Positions 35,175 to 44,055 of a stretch of 64,000 nt of DNA are shown piece after piece (the first letter of the stretch is position 1; each line of letters starts with the position of its first letter). The notes beneath the pieces were generated by a model. It was not told the DNA's origin. It saw nothing but the letters and a program-made list of their open reading frames with translations, and did no database searches. The translations under genes and the position numbers were made by a program. This stretch comes from CAWBOV01 sp963790525 (GTDB lineage: Bacteria > Actinomycetota > Actinomycetes > Mycobacteriales > Jatrophihabitantaceae). The stretch is taken from contig CAWBOV010000003.1 of NCBI GenBank assembly GCA_963790525.1, positions 744,001 to 808,000 of the forward strand, given 5' to 3'.

Positions 35175-35795
35175 GTGCCACGCTCGCTCAGGGTCGGGCT
35201 CACGGGTGGGGTCGGGTCGGGAAAGAGCGCGCTCGGCGCCGCCCTGCGTGCGCGCGGGGCGACGGTGATCGACGCGGACGTCGTCGCGCGGGAGGTCGTG
35301 GAGCCGGGAACCGCGGGGCTGGCAGCCGTCGTGGAGCGCTTCGGACCGGGCGTGCTCACCCCGGACGGCGCCCTCGACCGCGCCGCGCTGGCGGGCATCG
35401 TCTTCGGGGACCCGGAGGCGCTGAAGGACCTCAACGGCATCGTGCACCCCCTGGTCGGTGCCCGCTCGGCCGAGCTGATGGCGGCGGCGCCCCCTGGGAT
35501 CGTCGTCTACGAGGTTCCGCTGCTGGTCGAGAGCGGGCGCCCGCGGGTGGACTTCGATCTCGTGGTGGTCGTCGAGACGCCCCTGGCGCTGCGCCTGGAG
35601 CGGCTGTCGGCCCGCGGACTGACCGAGGCCGATGCCCGCGCCCGCATCGCCGCGCAGGGCACCGACGAGCAGCGGCGCGCGGTTGCGGACGAGCTGGTGG
35701 TCAACGACGGCTCACGGGCGGATCTGGAGGCCGCCGCGGATGCCCTCTGGCAACGGTTGCGGGCCCGTCTCGCCGCGGCGGAGCCGTCCTCGTGA
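35175..35795 (+). CDS. coaE: Dephospho-CoA kinase
   Basis: Last enzyme of coenzyme A synthesis, phosphorylating dephospho-CoA with ATP. 206 residues, the normal single-domain length; the longer mycobacterial form with a C-terminal extension is not present. P-loop GLTGGVGSGKSALGAAL, acceptor-binding DADVVAREVVEPG, LID region RLSARGLTEADARARI and QRRAVADELVVNDGS are all intact. The GTG at 35175 lies 3 nt after the lipoprotein stop. rpsA and coaE are neighbours in mycobacteria; here one lipoprotein gene separates them. Confidence 0.93.
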   Translation: MPRSLRVGLTGGVGSGKSALGAALRARGATVIDADVVAREVVEPGTAGLAAVVERFGPGVLTPDGALDRAALAGIVFGDPEALKDLNGIVHPLVGARSAELMAAAPPGIVVYEVPLLVESGRPRVDFDLVVVVETPLALRLERLSARGLTEADARARIAAQGTDEQRRAVADELVVNDGSRADLEAAADALWQRLRARLAAAEPSS

Positions 35796-35816
35796 GCGCT
35801 CCGACCCGCGACCGGT

Positions 35817-35846
35817 TTGAACGTGCCGTCGCCCATCGGCTAGAGT
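35817..35846 (+). promoter_or_regulatory. Promoter of the tRNA cluster (-35 TTGAAC, -10 TAGAGT)
   Basis: TTGAAC (35817-35822) and TAGAGT (35841-35846) are 18 bp apart and lie 45 bp before tRNA-Gly, with no other gene between. Confidence 0.65.
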
Positions 35847-35890
35847 TCCACCTCGGCGCTCGACACGAACACGTTCGTGGCGGGAGCCGT

Positions 35891-35963
35891 GCGGACGTAG
35901 CGCAGCTGGTAGCGCATCACCTTGCCAAGGTGAGGGTCGCGGGTTCGAATCCCGTCGTCCGCT
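35891..35963 (+). tRNA. tRNA-Gly (GCC)
   Basis: Acceptor GCGGACG pairs with CGTCCGC. The anticodon loop is TTGCCAA with GCC at 35924-35926, and the T-arm is GCGGGTTCGAATCCCGT. CCA is not encoded. Confidence 0.95.
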
Positions 35964-36025
35964 CGGGTGGCGCCGAGCCGGTGTGAACCGGGTCAGCGTC
36001 GGGCTCGTCGGCCCACCGAAATCCC

Positions 36026-36097
36026 GGCGGCGTGGCCGAGTGGCTTAGGCAAGGGCCTGCAAAGCCCTGTACGCGGGTTCGATTCCCGCCGCCGCCT
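36026..36097 (+). tRNA. tRNA-Cys (GCA)
   Basis: Acceptor GGCGGCG pairs with CGCCGCC. The anticodon loop CTGCAAA has GCA at 36059-36061, and the T-arm is GCGGGTTCGATTCCCGC. CCA is not encoded. Confidence 0.95.
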
Positions 36098-36152
36098 CGT
36101 TAGTCGGCTGGACGCTCACGCGTCAGGTCAGTCGTGCACAACTGAACAGCAA

Positions 36153-36225
<73 letters not shown>

Positions 36226-36229
36226 CCTT

Positions 36230-36253
36230 GGAGGCCCCGTATTCCGGGCCTCC
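36230..36253 (+). terminator. Hairpin after tRNA-Val
   Basis: GGAGGCCC (36230-36237) pairs with GGGCCTCC (36246-36253) around an 8-nt loop, just after the tRNA. It lies on the element side of the left repeat. Confidence 0.7.
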
Positions 36254-36800
36254 AGTCATTTGCGGATCTTTTTCGGGCCGCGCTGGGGCCATACGAGCGT
36301 TGGTTGTGTTGGTTGAGGACGGTTCCGGTGTGGCCCTGATCGGGTCCGCTGACCGGGCCACGGCTGGGCCGACGACGACGGGCCTCTCGGCGCATAACTT
36401 CCTGGCGGTGTCGGTTGGCAGCGGCGCTTCGGCGTCGCCATCTTGCGGGTCTTGGCCGGCGAGCAGGCCGTCTCGCAACGAATGAGCATTGCATCAGGTG
36501 TGTAGTGCTCATCGGTATTCGCGATCTTGAACCGATGCCCTGGAACCCCATTGTTCCAAAAGGGGAGACTCGTCGGAGACGGCCCATGTCACTCTCCGGA
36601 ACGTGATCAAATTGGCCAGCGTGCACAGACGTGCAACACCAGCTCGAGCTCGCGGGCCTCGCTCGCCGTCCGGACGTCGATGTCGAAGGCGTCGCTCGCG
36701 CCGGCGTGCTCAGCCGCGTTGGAGCCGACGGGCGTTGACAGGCGCGGTGCCGTCACTTTCATGAGACGATATACAGAAAGTCGCTCCGGAGGACGCCACC
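36254..36800. other. Non-coding left end of the island
   Basis: 547 bp with no convincing gene. Short open frames on both strands lack ribosome sites and homology. In other tRNA-integrated elements this place next to the attachment site usually holds the integrase, but no tyrosine-recombinase motif is visible. The last 50 bp hold the leader of the FAD dehydrogenase gene, with a TATACA element and a CCGGAGGA ribosome site. Confidence 0.5.
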
Positions 36801-38438
36801 ATGACCAGCCAGCCCGCACCGTTCGACCTCGAGGCCGACGTCGTCGTGCTCGGCACGGGCGGCGCCGGGCTCACCGCCGCGCTCGCGGCCCACGACGAGG
36901 GCGTCGACGTCCTCGTCCTCGAGAAATCCGGGATGATCGGCGGCACCACCGCGATGTCCGGCGGCATGCTCTGGGTGCCGCTAAACCATCACGAGTCCGA
37001 CGCCGGCGTCGACGACTCCGAGGAGGAGGTCGTCGAATACCTCGACGGCCTGGCGCCCGGCATGCTCGACCCCGACACGCTCGCGGCGTTCCTCGAGCAG
37101 GGCCCGGCAATGGTGCGGTGGTTCGAGAAGAACACGCCGGTAGACCTGGTCCTCTACCCCGGCTTTCCCGATTACCAGTCCGAGGCGGTCGGCGCCAAGC
37201 GCGACGGCGGCCGATCGCTCGACAACCAGGTGTTCCCGTTCGAGGAGCTCGGCTCCTGGGCGCTTAGGGTCAACCCACCCAAGACCGGCCTGCCCCGCCG
37301 GCTCAGCATGGTCGAGGACCGCTTCTCCCCGAAGCTGTCCGACGAGGAGCTCGCCGAGCGCGAGGAGCGCGACTGCCGTGCTCAGGGCCAGGCGCTGGTC
37401 GGCTCGCTACTCAAAGGCATCCTCGACCGCTCGATCCCGATCCGGCTCGAGTCGCGGGCCCGCGGACTCATCCGCGAAGACGGCCGCGTGGTCGGCGTCG
37501 TCACGGAGGAGAACGGCGCCACCCTGCGCGTCCGTGCCCGCAAGGGCGTCGTCATCGCCACCGGTGGCTTCGAGTGGAACGAGCAGCTCGTCAAGACGTT
37601 CCTGCGGGGGCCGATGACCGCGCCGGTCAGCGTGCCCGAGAACGAGGGCGACGGTTTGCTCATGGCGCTCGAGGTGGGCGCCAGCCTCGGCAACATGTCC
37701 AACGCGTGGTGGCAGATGTCGAGCAAGGAGTCGTCGGCACACGGCCGCAGCGGCAAGGCCAACTACCTGCTCGTGCAGCAGGAGCGCACCAAGCCCGGCT
37801 CGATCCTGGTCAACCGCACGGGGAAGCGTTTCGTCAACGAGGCGTCCAACTACAACGCCCTCGGCAAGGTCCTGCACAACTACGACGCGCACGAGAACGA
37901 CTATCCCCACCTGCCGTACTGGCTCATCGTCGACGACCGCTTCCGCAGCAAGTACCGCTACTTCACCAGCCGACCCGGCCTGCCCGACCCCACCTGGAGC
38001 GTCAAGGCCGACACGATCGAAGAGCTCGCCGCGCTGATCGGCCTGGACGGCGAGGTGCTGCGCGGCACCGTCGACCGGTTCAACGCCGACGTGCGGGCAG
38101 GTCACGACGACGAATTCGGACGCGGCGACGCAGCGTTCGACAACCACTGGGGCGACCAGGAGTTCGACCCGCCGTACCGCACCCTCGGCGCCCTCGAGAA
38201 GCCGCCGTACTACGCCGCCGAGATGGAGGCCGGCGTGCTCGGCACGTCCGGCGGTCCGCGCGCCAACGGAGACGCGCAGGTCATCGACTGGAACGGCCGG
38301 CCGATCTCCGGCCTGTACGTGTGCAGCAACGCGATGTCGGCCGTCACCGCCGGCGTCTACGGCGGCGCCGGCGGCACGCTCGGCCCCGGCATGACCTTCG
38401 GCTACATCGCCGGAAAGCACGCGGCACAGCATGGATGA
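36801..38438 (+). CDS. FAD-dependent dehydrogenase, 3-ketosteroid-delta1-dehydrogenase/fumarate reductase-like
   Basis: 545-residue flavoprotein of the FAD_binding_2 superfamily. The dinucleotide loop is DVVVLGTGGAGLTAALAA, followed by VLEKSGMIGGTTAMSGGM, the KstD-like flavin region. The C-terminus ends with the signature VYGGAGGTLGPGMTFGYIAG. It may dehydrogenate a ring ketone such as a steroid or other alicyclic substrate; a reductase role cannot be excluded. First gene of the rightward arm of the island, followed by the nitronate monooxygenase-like and acyl-CoA dehydrogenase genes. Ribosome site CCGGAGGA before the ATG. Confidence 0.85.
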   Translation: MTSQPAPFDLEADVVVLGTGGAGLTAALAAHDEGVDVLVLEKSGMIGGTTAMSGGMLWVPLNHHESDAGVDDSEEEVVEYLDGLAPGMLDPDTLAAFLEQGPAMVRWFEKNTPVDLVLYPGFPDYQSEAVGAKRDGGRSLDNQVFPFEELGSWALRVNPPKTGLPRRLSMVEDRFSPKLSDEELAEREERDCRAQGQALVGSLLKGILDRSIPIRLESRARGLIREDGRVVGVVTEENGATLRVRARKGVVIATGGFEWNEQLVKTFLRGPMTAPVSVPENEGDGLLMALEVGASLGNMSNAWWQMSSKESSAHGRSGKANYLLVQQERTKPGSILVNRTGKRFVNEASNYNALGKVLHNYDAHENDYPHLPYWLIVDDRFRSKYRYFTSRPGLPDPTWSVKADTIEELAALIGLDGEVLRGTVDRFNADVRAGHDDEFGRGDAAFDNHWGDQEFDPPYRTLGALEKPPYYAAEMEAGVLGTSGGPRANGDAQVIDWNGRPISGLYVCSNAMSAVTAGVYGGAGGTLGPGMTFGYIAGKHAAQHG

Positions 38439-38566
38439 CGTCGACCAGGCAAACCCCCACCCGCATGATGGGAATCTGCGGCAGCTTCGCCGTACGAGTT
38501 CGGCGGACCGGTCCCGCTTGTGACCGACACGACGTGTTCACATCCTGTTGTGTTGAGACGTGCCCG

Positions 38567-39544
38567 GTGATCGAGACTCGGTTTACACGCGAGTTCGGCG
38601 TAGAGCACCCGATCGTGTGCGGCGGGATGACCGCCGTGGGGACGGCCGACCTGATCGCCGCGGTGGCCAACGCGGGTGCGCTGGGTTCCCTCGCCGCGCT
38701 CAGCCAGCCGACGCCGGCGCACCTGGCGAAGGAGATCGCCCGCTGCCGCGAGATGACCGACCGACCGTTCGGGGTGAACCTAACGATCCTGCCGACGATC
38801 GATCCAGTGCCCTACGACGAGTACCGCGACGCGATCATCGAGGGCGGCGTGGCGGTCGTGGAAACAGCTGGCAACAACCCGGCCCCGCACCTGCCCGCAC
38901 TGCACGCCGCCGGCATCAAGGTCGTGCACAAGGCAGTGTCGGTGCGGCACGCCGTCAAGGCCGAACAGCTCGGGGTCGACGCGGTCAGCGTCGACGGTTT
39001 CGAGTGCGCCGGCCATCCCGGCGAGGACGACATCCCAGGACTGGTCCTGATGCCAGCCGTTGCCGACCGGGTGTCGATCCCGCTGATCGCCAGCGGCGGC
39101 TACGCCGACGGGCGCGGTCTCGTCGCGGCGCTCGCGCTGGGTGCCGATGCCATCAACATGGGCACGCGCTTCGTCGCCACGGTCGAGGCGCCGGTCCATC
39201 AGCACGTCAAGGAGCAGATCGTCGCGAACAACGAGCGGGCCACCGACCTGGTCTTCCGCCCGTTCCGCAACACGGCCCGCGTCGCTCGCAACGCAATCTC
39301 GCAGGAGATCCGTCAGCTCGAGGACCGGCCCGGCGCCGAGTTCGCCGACATCGCGCACCTGGCTTCCGGCGCGCGGGGTCGGCACGAGGTCCTGCGCGAG
39401 GGCAAACTCGACGGCGGCCTGTGGTGGGCCGGGCAGGCGCAGGGCCTCGTCCACGACATCCCAACGTGCATCGCACTCGTCACCCGCATCATCGCCGACG
39501 CCGAAGAAATCATCGCCACCTGGCTCGGCTCGCTGCTCAGCTGA
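38567..39544 (+). CDS. Nitronate monooxygenase/NPD family flavin oxidoreductase
   Basis: 325-residue FMN-dependent TIM-barrel protein. The opening TRFTREFGVEHPIVCGGM, the central AGHPGEDDIPGLVLMPAVAD and the FMN-phosphate loop IASGGYADGRGLVAALALGA are characteristic. Many family members in catabolic clusters are not true nitronate monooxygenases but enoyl reductases or detoxifying oxidoreductases. I chose the GTG at 38567; the open frame extends far upstream only as a shadow of the FAD dehydrogenase. A gap of 128 bp precedes it, so it may have its own promoter. It is followed after 21 bp by the acyl-CoA dehydrogenase. Confidence 0.85.
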   Translation: MIETRFTREFGVEHPIVCGGMTAVGTADLIAAVANAGALGSLAALSQPTPAHLAKEIARCREMTDRPFGVNLTILPTIDPVPYDEYRDAIIEGGVAVVETAGNNPAPHLPALHAAGIKVVHKAVSVRHAVKAEQLGVDAVSVDGFECAGHPGEDDIPGLVLMPAVADRVSIPLIASGGYADGRGLVAALALGADAINMGTRFVATVEAPVHQHVKEQIVANNERATDLVFRPFRNTARVARNAISQEIRQLEDRPGAEFADIAHLASGARGRHEVLREGKLDGGLWWAGQAQGLVHDIPTCIALVTRIIADAEEIIATWLGSLLS

Positions 39545-39565
39545 CCGGCTACGAAGGAGACGAGC

Positions 39566-40771
39566 ATGGACTTCGACCTGTCCCCGGCAGCAGCCGATGT
39601 CGTGGAACGCACCTGGGACTTCATGCGCGAGGAGGTCTTTCCCGCCGAACCGGTGTGGGCGGAGCACCTGCGCACGCACGGCGAGCACCACTTGCCGCCG
39701 GTGATGGAGGACCTCAAGGCGTCGGCACAGCGGCGCGGACTGTGGAACCTCTTCCTGCCGGTCTGGTCGGGCCTGTCGAACGCCGAGTACGCGGCCGTCG
39801 CCGAGGTGACGGGATGGTCCCCAATCATCGCCCCGGAGGCGTTGAACTGCCAGGCGCCGGACACCGGCAACATGGAGACGCTGCACCTGTTCGCCACCGA
39901 CGACCAGAAAGCCCAGTGGCTCGAACCGCTGAAGCAGGGCCGGATCCGTTCCGCCTTCGCGATGACCGAACCGCAGGTCGCCTCCTCGGATGCCACCAAC
40001 ATCGAGACCTCGATCCGGCGCGACGGTGGCGACTACGTGATCAACGGCCGGAAGTGGTGGATCTCTGGGACGGCCGACGAGCGCTGCGCGGTGTTCATCG
40101 TGATGGGCAAGACCGATCCGGATGCCGAACCGCACCGGCGACAGTCGATGATCCTCGTCCCGCGAGACGCACCGGGCTTGACCATCGAGCGACACCTGCC
40201 GATCTTCGGCTACCAGGACCAGCACGGGCACTCCGAACTGCTGTTCCAGGACGTCCGGGTGCCGGCCACGAACCTGCTCGCCGGCGAGGGCGACGGCTTC
40301 ACGATCGCCCAGGCGCGCCTCGGTCCAGGGCGCATCCACCACGCGATGCGCGCGATCGGCATGGCCGAGCGGGCGCTGGCGCTGATGGTCGATCGGGCCA
40401 AGTCCCGCGTGGCGTTCGGCATCCCCTTGATCGAGCAGGGTGTCGTGCAGGAATTGATCGCCCGCTCGCGGATCGAGATCGACCAGGTCCGCCTGTACGT
40501 CTACAAGACCGCGTGGCTGATCGACCGCGACGGGGCGACGGGTGCGGCGACCGAGATCGCCGGCATCAAGGTCGCCGCGCCCGCCGTGGCGACGGCGGTC
40601 ATCGACCGGGCGATCGAGGTGTTCGGCGCGGCCGGGGTCAGCGACGACACGCCCTTGGCGTACTTCTACGCCTGGGCCCGCGTGCTGCGCATCGTCGACG
40701 GCCCGGATGCCGTCCACCGTCGCACAGTCGCCCGGCGAGAGTCGAGGCGCACGCCGCCCTACCTCGGCTAG
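39566..40771 (+). CDS. Acyl-CoA dehydrogenase family protein
   Basis: 401-residue FAD enzyme of the ACAD family. The middle domain has FAMTEPQVASSDATNIET and YVINGRKWWISGTADERC; the substrate/FAD segment RVAFGIPLIEQGVVQELI and the C-terminal IEVFGAAGVSDDTPLAYFY are present. It resembles the ACAD10/11-like subgroup that acts on hydroxylated or unusual acyl chains. The usual catalytic Glu of straight-chain enzymes is not obvious. Ribosome site GAAGGAGA before the ATG. Its stop TAG is shared in a CTAG palindrome with the convergent aldo/keto reductase gene. Confidence 0.88.
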   Translation: MDFDLSPAAADVVERTWDFMREEVFPAEPVWAEHLRTHGEHHLPPVMEDLKASAQRRGLWNLFLPVWSGLSNAEYAAVAEVTGWSPIIAPEALNCQAPDTGNMETLHLFATDDQKAQWLEPLKQGRIRSAFAMTEPQVASSDATNIETSIRRDGGDYVINGRKWWISGTADERCAVFIVMGKTDPDAEPHRRQSMILVPRDAPGLTIERHLPIFGYQDQHGHSELLFQDVRVPATNLLAGEGDGFTIAQARLGPGRIHHAMRAIGMAERALALMVDRAKSRVAFGIPLIEQGVVQELIARSRIEIDQVRLYVYKTAWLIDRDGATGAATEIAGIKVAAPAVATAVIDRAIEVFGAAGVSDDTPLAYFYAWARVLRIVDGPDAVHRRTVARRESRRTPPYLG

Positions 40772-41735
40772 CTGCTGCCGGAGGCGCGATCCCAGCGGTG
40801 GGCGCGCAGCAGGGCGCGCAGGTCGTCGCTGAGTGGGCCGCGCGCCGCGCTGTCGACATTGCGCCGAACGTGCTCGGGCGTACGCATCCCGACGATCACG
40901 CTCGCCACATCCGGGCTGCTCAGCGCGAACCGCAGGGCGGTGTCGGTCAGACCCGCGTCCGCGGGCAAGGCCCGCCGCAGCGCATCGACGCGCTCCAGTG
41001 TGGAGGCCAGCTTGCCGCCGCCGAAGTAGTCGGCCCGCGGGTCGTCGACGGGGAAGCGGGTGGTGCTCGTGAACGTCCCGGTCAGGCTGCCCTCGTCGAG
41101 CGGGACCCGGGCGAGCACGCCGACGCCGTGCTCGCGGCAGGCGGGGAACAGCTCGTCCTCGGGCGCCTGCTCGAAGACGTTGTAGACGACCTGCACGCAG
41201 TCGACCAGGCCAGATGCGACGACGGCGAGGCCGTTCCACGGCTGCCACCGCATCAGGCTCACCCCGAACAGTCCTACCGCACCCGAGGCGCGCAGAGCGG
41301 CCACGGTGTCGGCGAACACGCGATCGGTCGTCCAGCGGTCCTGCCACACGTGCAGCTGCACCAGGTCGACCCGCTCACGCCCCAGGGCGGCTCGGATCCG
41401 ATCAACGGTGGCGATGACGTGCTCGCGCGGAAAGACCTCGGCGAAGAGCGAGTCCGATCGCACCGGACCCGCCGGCGGCACCTTCGACGCAAAGAGGGCC
41501 TCCGGTGCCATCACCGTGCCGAGGAGCGTGTCGCTGCGGCCCGCGCCGTAGGCCCAGGCCGAGTCGTAGAGAGTGCAGCCGCGGTCCGCGGATACCCGTA
41601 GAGCCGCGCGGGAGGACGCGTCGTCCGACCCCGACCAGCCGCCCATGCCCCACAGACCGTGCGCAAGCTCGCTGACGGACCGGCCGTGCCGCCGAGCGGT
41701 CGCTGTCGCAGGCCCGGAGACGGCGCGGGCTTCAC
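40768..41735 (-). CDS. Aldo/keto reductase (frame interrupted near 41690)
   Basis: NAD(P)H-dependent TIM-barrel oxidoreductase of about 322 residues. The N-terminal LAHGLWGMGGWSG, DSAWAYGAGRSDTLLG with catalytic Asp and Tyr, and later ALFASKVPPAGPVR with the catalytic Lys are intact; VDLVQLHVWQDRW carries the His. The main frame has no start codon before LAHGLWG. A GTG at 41735 in another frame (VKPAPSPGLRQRPLGG) supplies the expected N-terminus and overlaps the stop of the 84-residue gene (GTGA), so a single-base break near 41690 is inferred. It is last gene of the leftward arm. Confidence 0.78.
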
Positions 41736-41986
41736 CGACGCAGGTGATACCGCTCAGCGACCAGCGCCGAGCACAGCGATTCCGCGGCCGACGCCAGACT
41801 CGCAGCGACGCGGACGTGCCGGCACAGGGTGGCGACCAGGTCGTCAAGCGCATCGAGGGGAGAGGACTCCGCAACCACGTCGTTGCACAGGTTGGTGATG
41901 TCGATGTGACGGTGCGCGTGCGCGAGCTGGTCCAACGCGGTCAGATATTGATCCAGTCCACCGACGGGTTGTGCGAGTGCCGGCAT
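41732..41986 (-). CDS. 84-residue protein of unknown function in catabolic operon
   Basis: Small, probably helical protein beginning MPALAQPVGGLDQYLTALD and ending LVAERYHLRR. It contains two Cys and several His (AHAHRHIDITNLC, VATLCRHVRV), which could bind a metal, but no known motif. The ribosome site GAGGAGAACGGC is the same as that of the enoyl-CoA hydratase upstream. Its stop overlaps the aldo/keto reductase start. I do not recognise a family; position suggests an accessory factor of the oxygenase pathway. Confidence 0.65.
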   Translation of the reverse strand: MPALAQPVGGLDQYLTALDQLAHAHRHIDITNLCNDVVAESSPLDALDDLVATLCRHVRVAASLASAAESLCSALVAERYHLRR

Positions 41987-42047
41987 GCCGTTCTCCTCGT
42001 CAGGGTGGGCGCGTTCGGGTCGGGGACGGCAAGACCGGTCGTGTTGA

Positions 42048-42818
42048 CTACCGGAAGCCGGCGATGCGAGTCTCCGTGTCGTCGATGACGTACTCGGCGC
42101 TCGCCTCGTAGCGGACACCGTCTGGTAACGGCAGGCGTGCTGCCGCGGCGTAGAGATCTTTGTAGGCCGTCAGAGCTCCGCGGCTGTTGGCACCGATGCT
42201 GGCGGCGATGTCGGCCACCGTAGCGTCGAGCTCGTCACGTGGGCACGATCGCGCGGCCAGACCCCACTGCGCGGCCTCGCTGCCGGAGAGCATAGCGGCG
42301 GTGTAGGACAGGTAGCGAGCACGGGCGAACCCGGCCAGATGCGGCAGGCGCTGGCTCATCCCCCAGGTGGGCCGCAGCCCCCACTTGGCATGCGTGTCTC
42401 CGAGCACCGCTTCGTCCGCCGTGATGACGATGTCGCAGGCGAGCGCGATCTCCAAGGCGCCAGTGAAGCAGGGCCCGTTCACCTTGGCGATCACGACCTG
42501 ATGTGTCGCACCGATGGCGTCGATGACGCGGCGGGCGGGTAGGTCGAGCAGATCGCCGACCTTGCCGCCGTCCAGCGTGCGACCGCCGAGCGCCTTCAGG
42601 TCGACGCCCGCACTGAACGCACGGCCCTCGCCGGTCAGGACGACGACCGCCACGTCCGGGTCGGCCCGCAGGCGCTCGAAGGCGGCGCCGAGTTCGCCCA
42701 GCATCTCGACGGTGATCGCGTTGAGAGCGGCGGGTCGGTTCAGCGTCACCGTCGCCGTCGCGGCGGACACCTCGACCTTGATCTGCTCGAAGTCCGGCAA
42801 TGTCGCGGACTGGGTCAC
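42048..42818 (-). CDS. Enoyl-CoA hydratase/isomerase family protein
   Basis: Crotonase-fold enzyme of 256 residues. VTLNRPAALNAITVEMLGEL, the oxyanion-hole segment GRAFSAGVDLKALGG and NGPCFTGALEIALACDIVI are recognisable. The position of the second catalytic acid (GDTHAKWGLRPTWG) differs from classical hydratases, so isomerase, hydrolase or C-C lyase activity is as likely as hydration. The GTG at 42818 overlaps the Rieske oxygenase stop (GTGA), and a GAGGAGAACGGC ribosome site precedes it. Second gene of the leftward operon. Confidence 0.85.
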   Translation of the reverse strand: MTQSATLPDFEQIKVEVSAATATVTLNRPAALNAITVEMLGELGAAFERLRADPDVAVVVLTGEGRAFSAGVDLKALGGRTLDGGKVGDLLDLPARRVIDAIGATHQVVIAKVNGPCFTGALEIALACDIVITADEAVLGDTHAKWGLRPTWGMSQRLPHLAGFARARYLSYTAAMLSGSEAAQWGLAARSCPRDELDATVADIAASIGANSRGALTAYKDLYAAAARLPLPDGVRYEASAEYVIDDTETRIAGFR

Positions 42819-43959
42819 GGTGTGCCGTTCTCCTCGTCGAGCATGTCCTGCACCGTGCGGTGGAACGCGGTGATCTTGCACTCGCGGTTGTTCAGGATGT
42901 TGCGACGGTAGCCGTAGGAGTCGCGGGTGGCCGCGAGTTCGTCCCAGATCTCCACGTCCTCCTGGACCACGCCCTTGAGCCGGCCCCAGTGTTCGTTGAC
43001 CTTCTGTGTCGTACTCGGGATCGCCGTCGGCGTACTGGAGCTCCCAGCACTCGAACCGGCTGCGGTCGACCGACAGCGGCACAGATCGGAAGAGCTGGAT
43101 GTGCGTCGGGTTGCAGTTGAACACCGCGGTGGGGAACAGCGTGTAGTGACAGATCGCGAGGCTCTGGTGATCCAGGCTCTGCGACAACGTCGGTAGCACG
43201 CCCTTGTACGGGATGACCATCATGCCGTGGCGTCCGAGCACGAAGTAGGTGCTGAACCGACCGTCGCGGACGTCCTGCGGCTTTGTGTTCTTCGAATGCA
43301 GGTGGGCGGCGTGGTAGTTCTCGTTGAAGGCGTCCACGATCACCTTCCAGTTGACCGGCACGTCCCACACGAGCTTCTCGACGAGCTTCATGTCTTCCAT
43401 GCGGTAGGCACCAAGGTCGGCCGTGATATCAGTGCCGAGCCATTCGGTCAGCGGGGGCGCGATGCCCGGCGCCGGCGAGGACGACCCACACCCAGCCACC
43501 CCACTCTGCGCACTCCACCGGCGGCGCGGCGACGCCCTCCAACATCTCGGCGTCGAAGTCCTCACGGTCAGGTACGCCGACGACCGCGCCTTCCAGGTCG
43601 TAGACCCAACTGTGCCAACGGCAGGTGAAGCGGCGCGCACAACCTGACTCCTCCGCGACGATGCGGGCGCCGCGGTGCTGGCACACATTGTGGAATCCGG
43701 AGACTCCGCCGTCGCGCCGGCGGACCACGACGATTGTCTCGCCGTGCCCTTCCCAGGTGATGAAGTCGCCGACCGCGGCCAGCTCGGACGACCGACAGAT
43801 GACCTGCCAGCTGCGGCGCAACACCGTCGCCCGCTCACGCTCGTACCGCTCCGGGTCGGTGTAGACACTCGCGTCCACGGTACCCGTGCCGACGTCGGGA
43901 AGCGTCACGCTCGGACCGAAACGGAGCGGACCGTCACCGCGAGTAGGTGTATGAACCAT
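42815..43959 (-). CDS. Rieske non-heme iron oxygenase, large subunit (frame interrupted near 43010 and 43460)
   Basis: Ring-hydroxylating oxygenase alpha subunit of about 381 residues. The [2Fe-2S] Rieske site is CQHRGARIV...CRWHSW. The mononuclear iron site lies in the C-terminal half, with NENYHAAHLHS holding two His ligands. The N-terminal frame ends its homology near 43460 (VWVVLAGAG). A second frame covers GIAPPLTEWLGTDITADLG to DGDPEYDT, and a third VNEHWGRLKGVVQEDVEIW to the TGA. Two one-base breaks are inferred. The ATG 43959 has GAGGAG upstream. No ferredoxin or reductase gene is adjacent, so electrons must come from elsewhere. Confidence 0.8.
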
Positions 43960-43993
43960 CGAATCTCCTCTATCGGATGGCATCAGCATGACA

Positions 43994-44027
43994 TGACAAC
44001 TGTCAGATAACAAACGTCAGATGACAG
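43994..44027. promoter_or_regulatory. Operator-like repeats between Rieske and TetR genes
   Basis: TGACAACTGTCA (43994-44005) is an inverted repeat with 5-bp arms. GTCAGAT recurs at 44002 and 44016 (14 bp apart), and CTGTCA at 44000 pairs with TGACAG at 44022. The cluster lies between the divergent TetR and oxygenase genes, a natural binding site for the regulator. Confidence 0.55.
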
Positions 44028-44055
44028 ATGTAACGTCTTCCACCATGATGAACAT

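Noticed and set aside
36228..36626. Short open frames beside tRNA-Val, considered as an integrase remnant
   Set aside because: No Arg-His-Arg-Tyr recombinase motifs and no ribosome site; the frames read through the tRNA end.
38560..41601. 1013-codon open frame across four island genes
   Set aside because: It is an off-frame shadow; the embedded flavin reductase and dehydrogenase have complete motifs in other frames.
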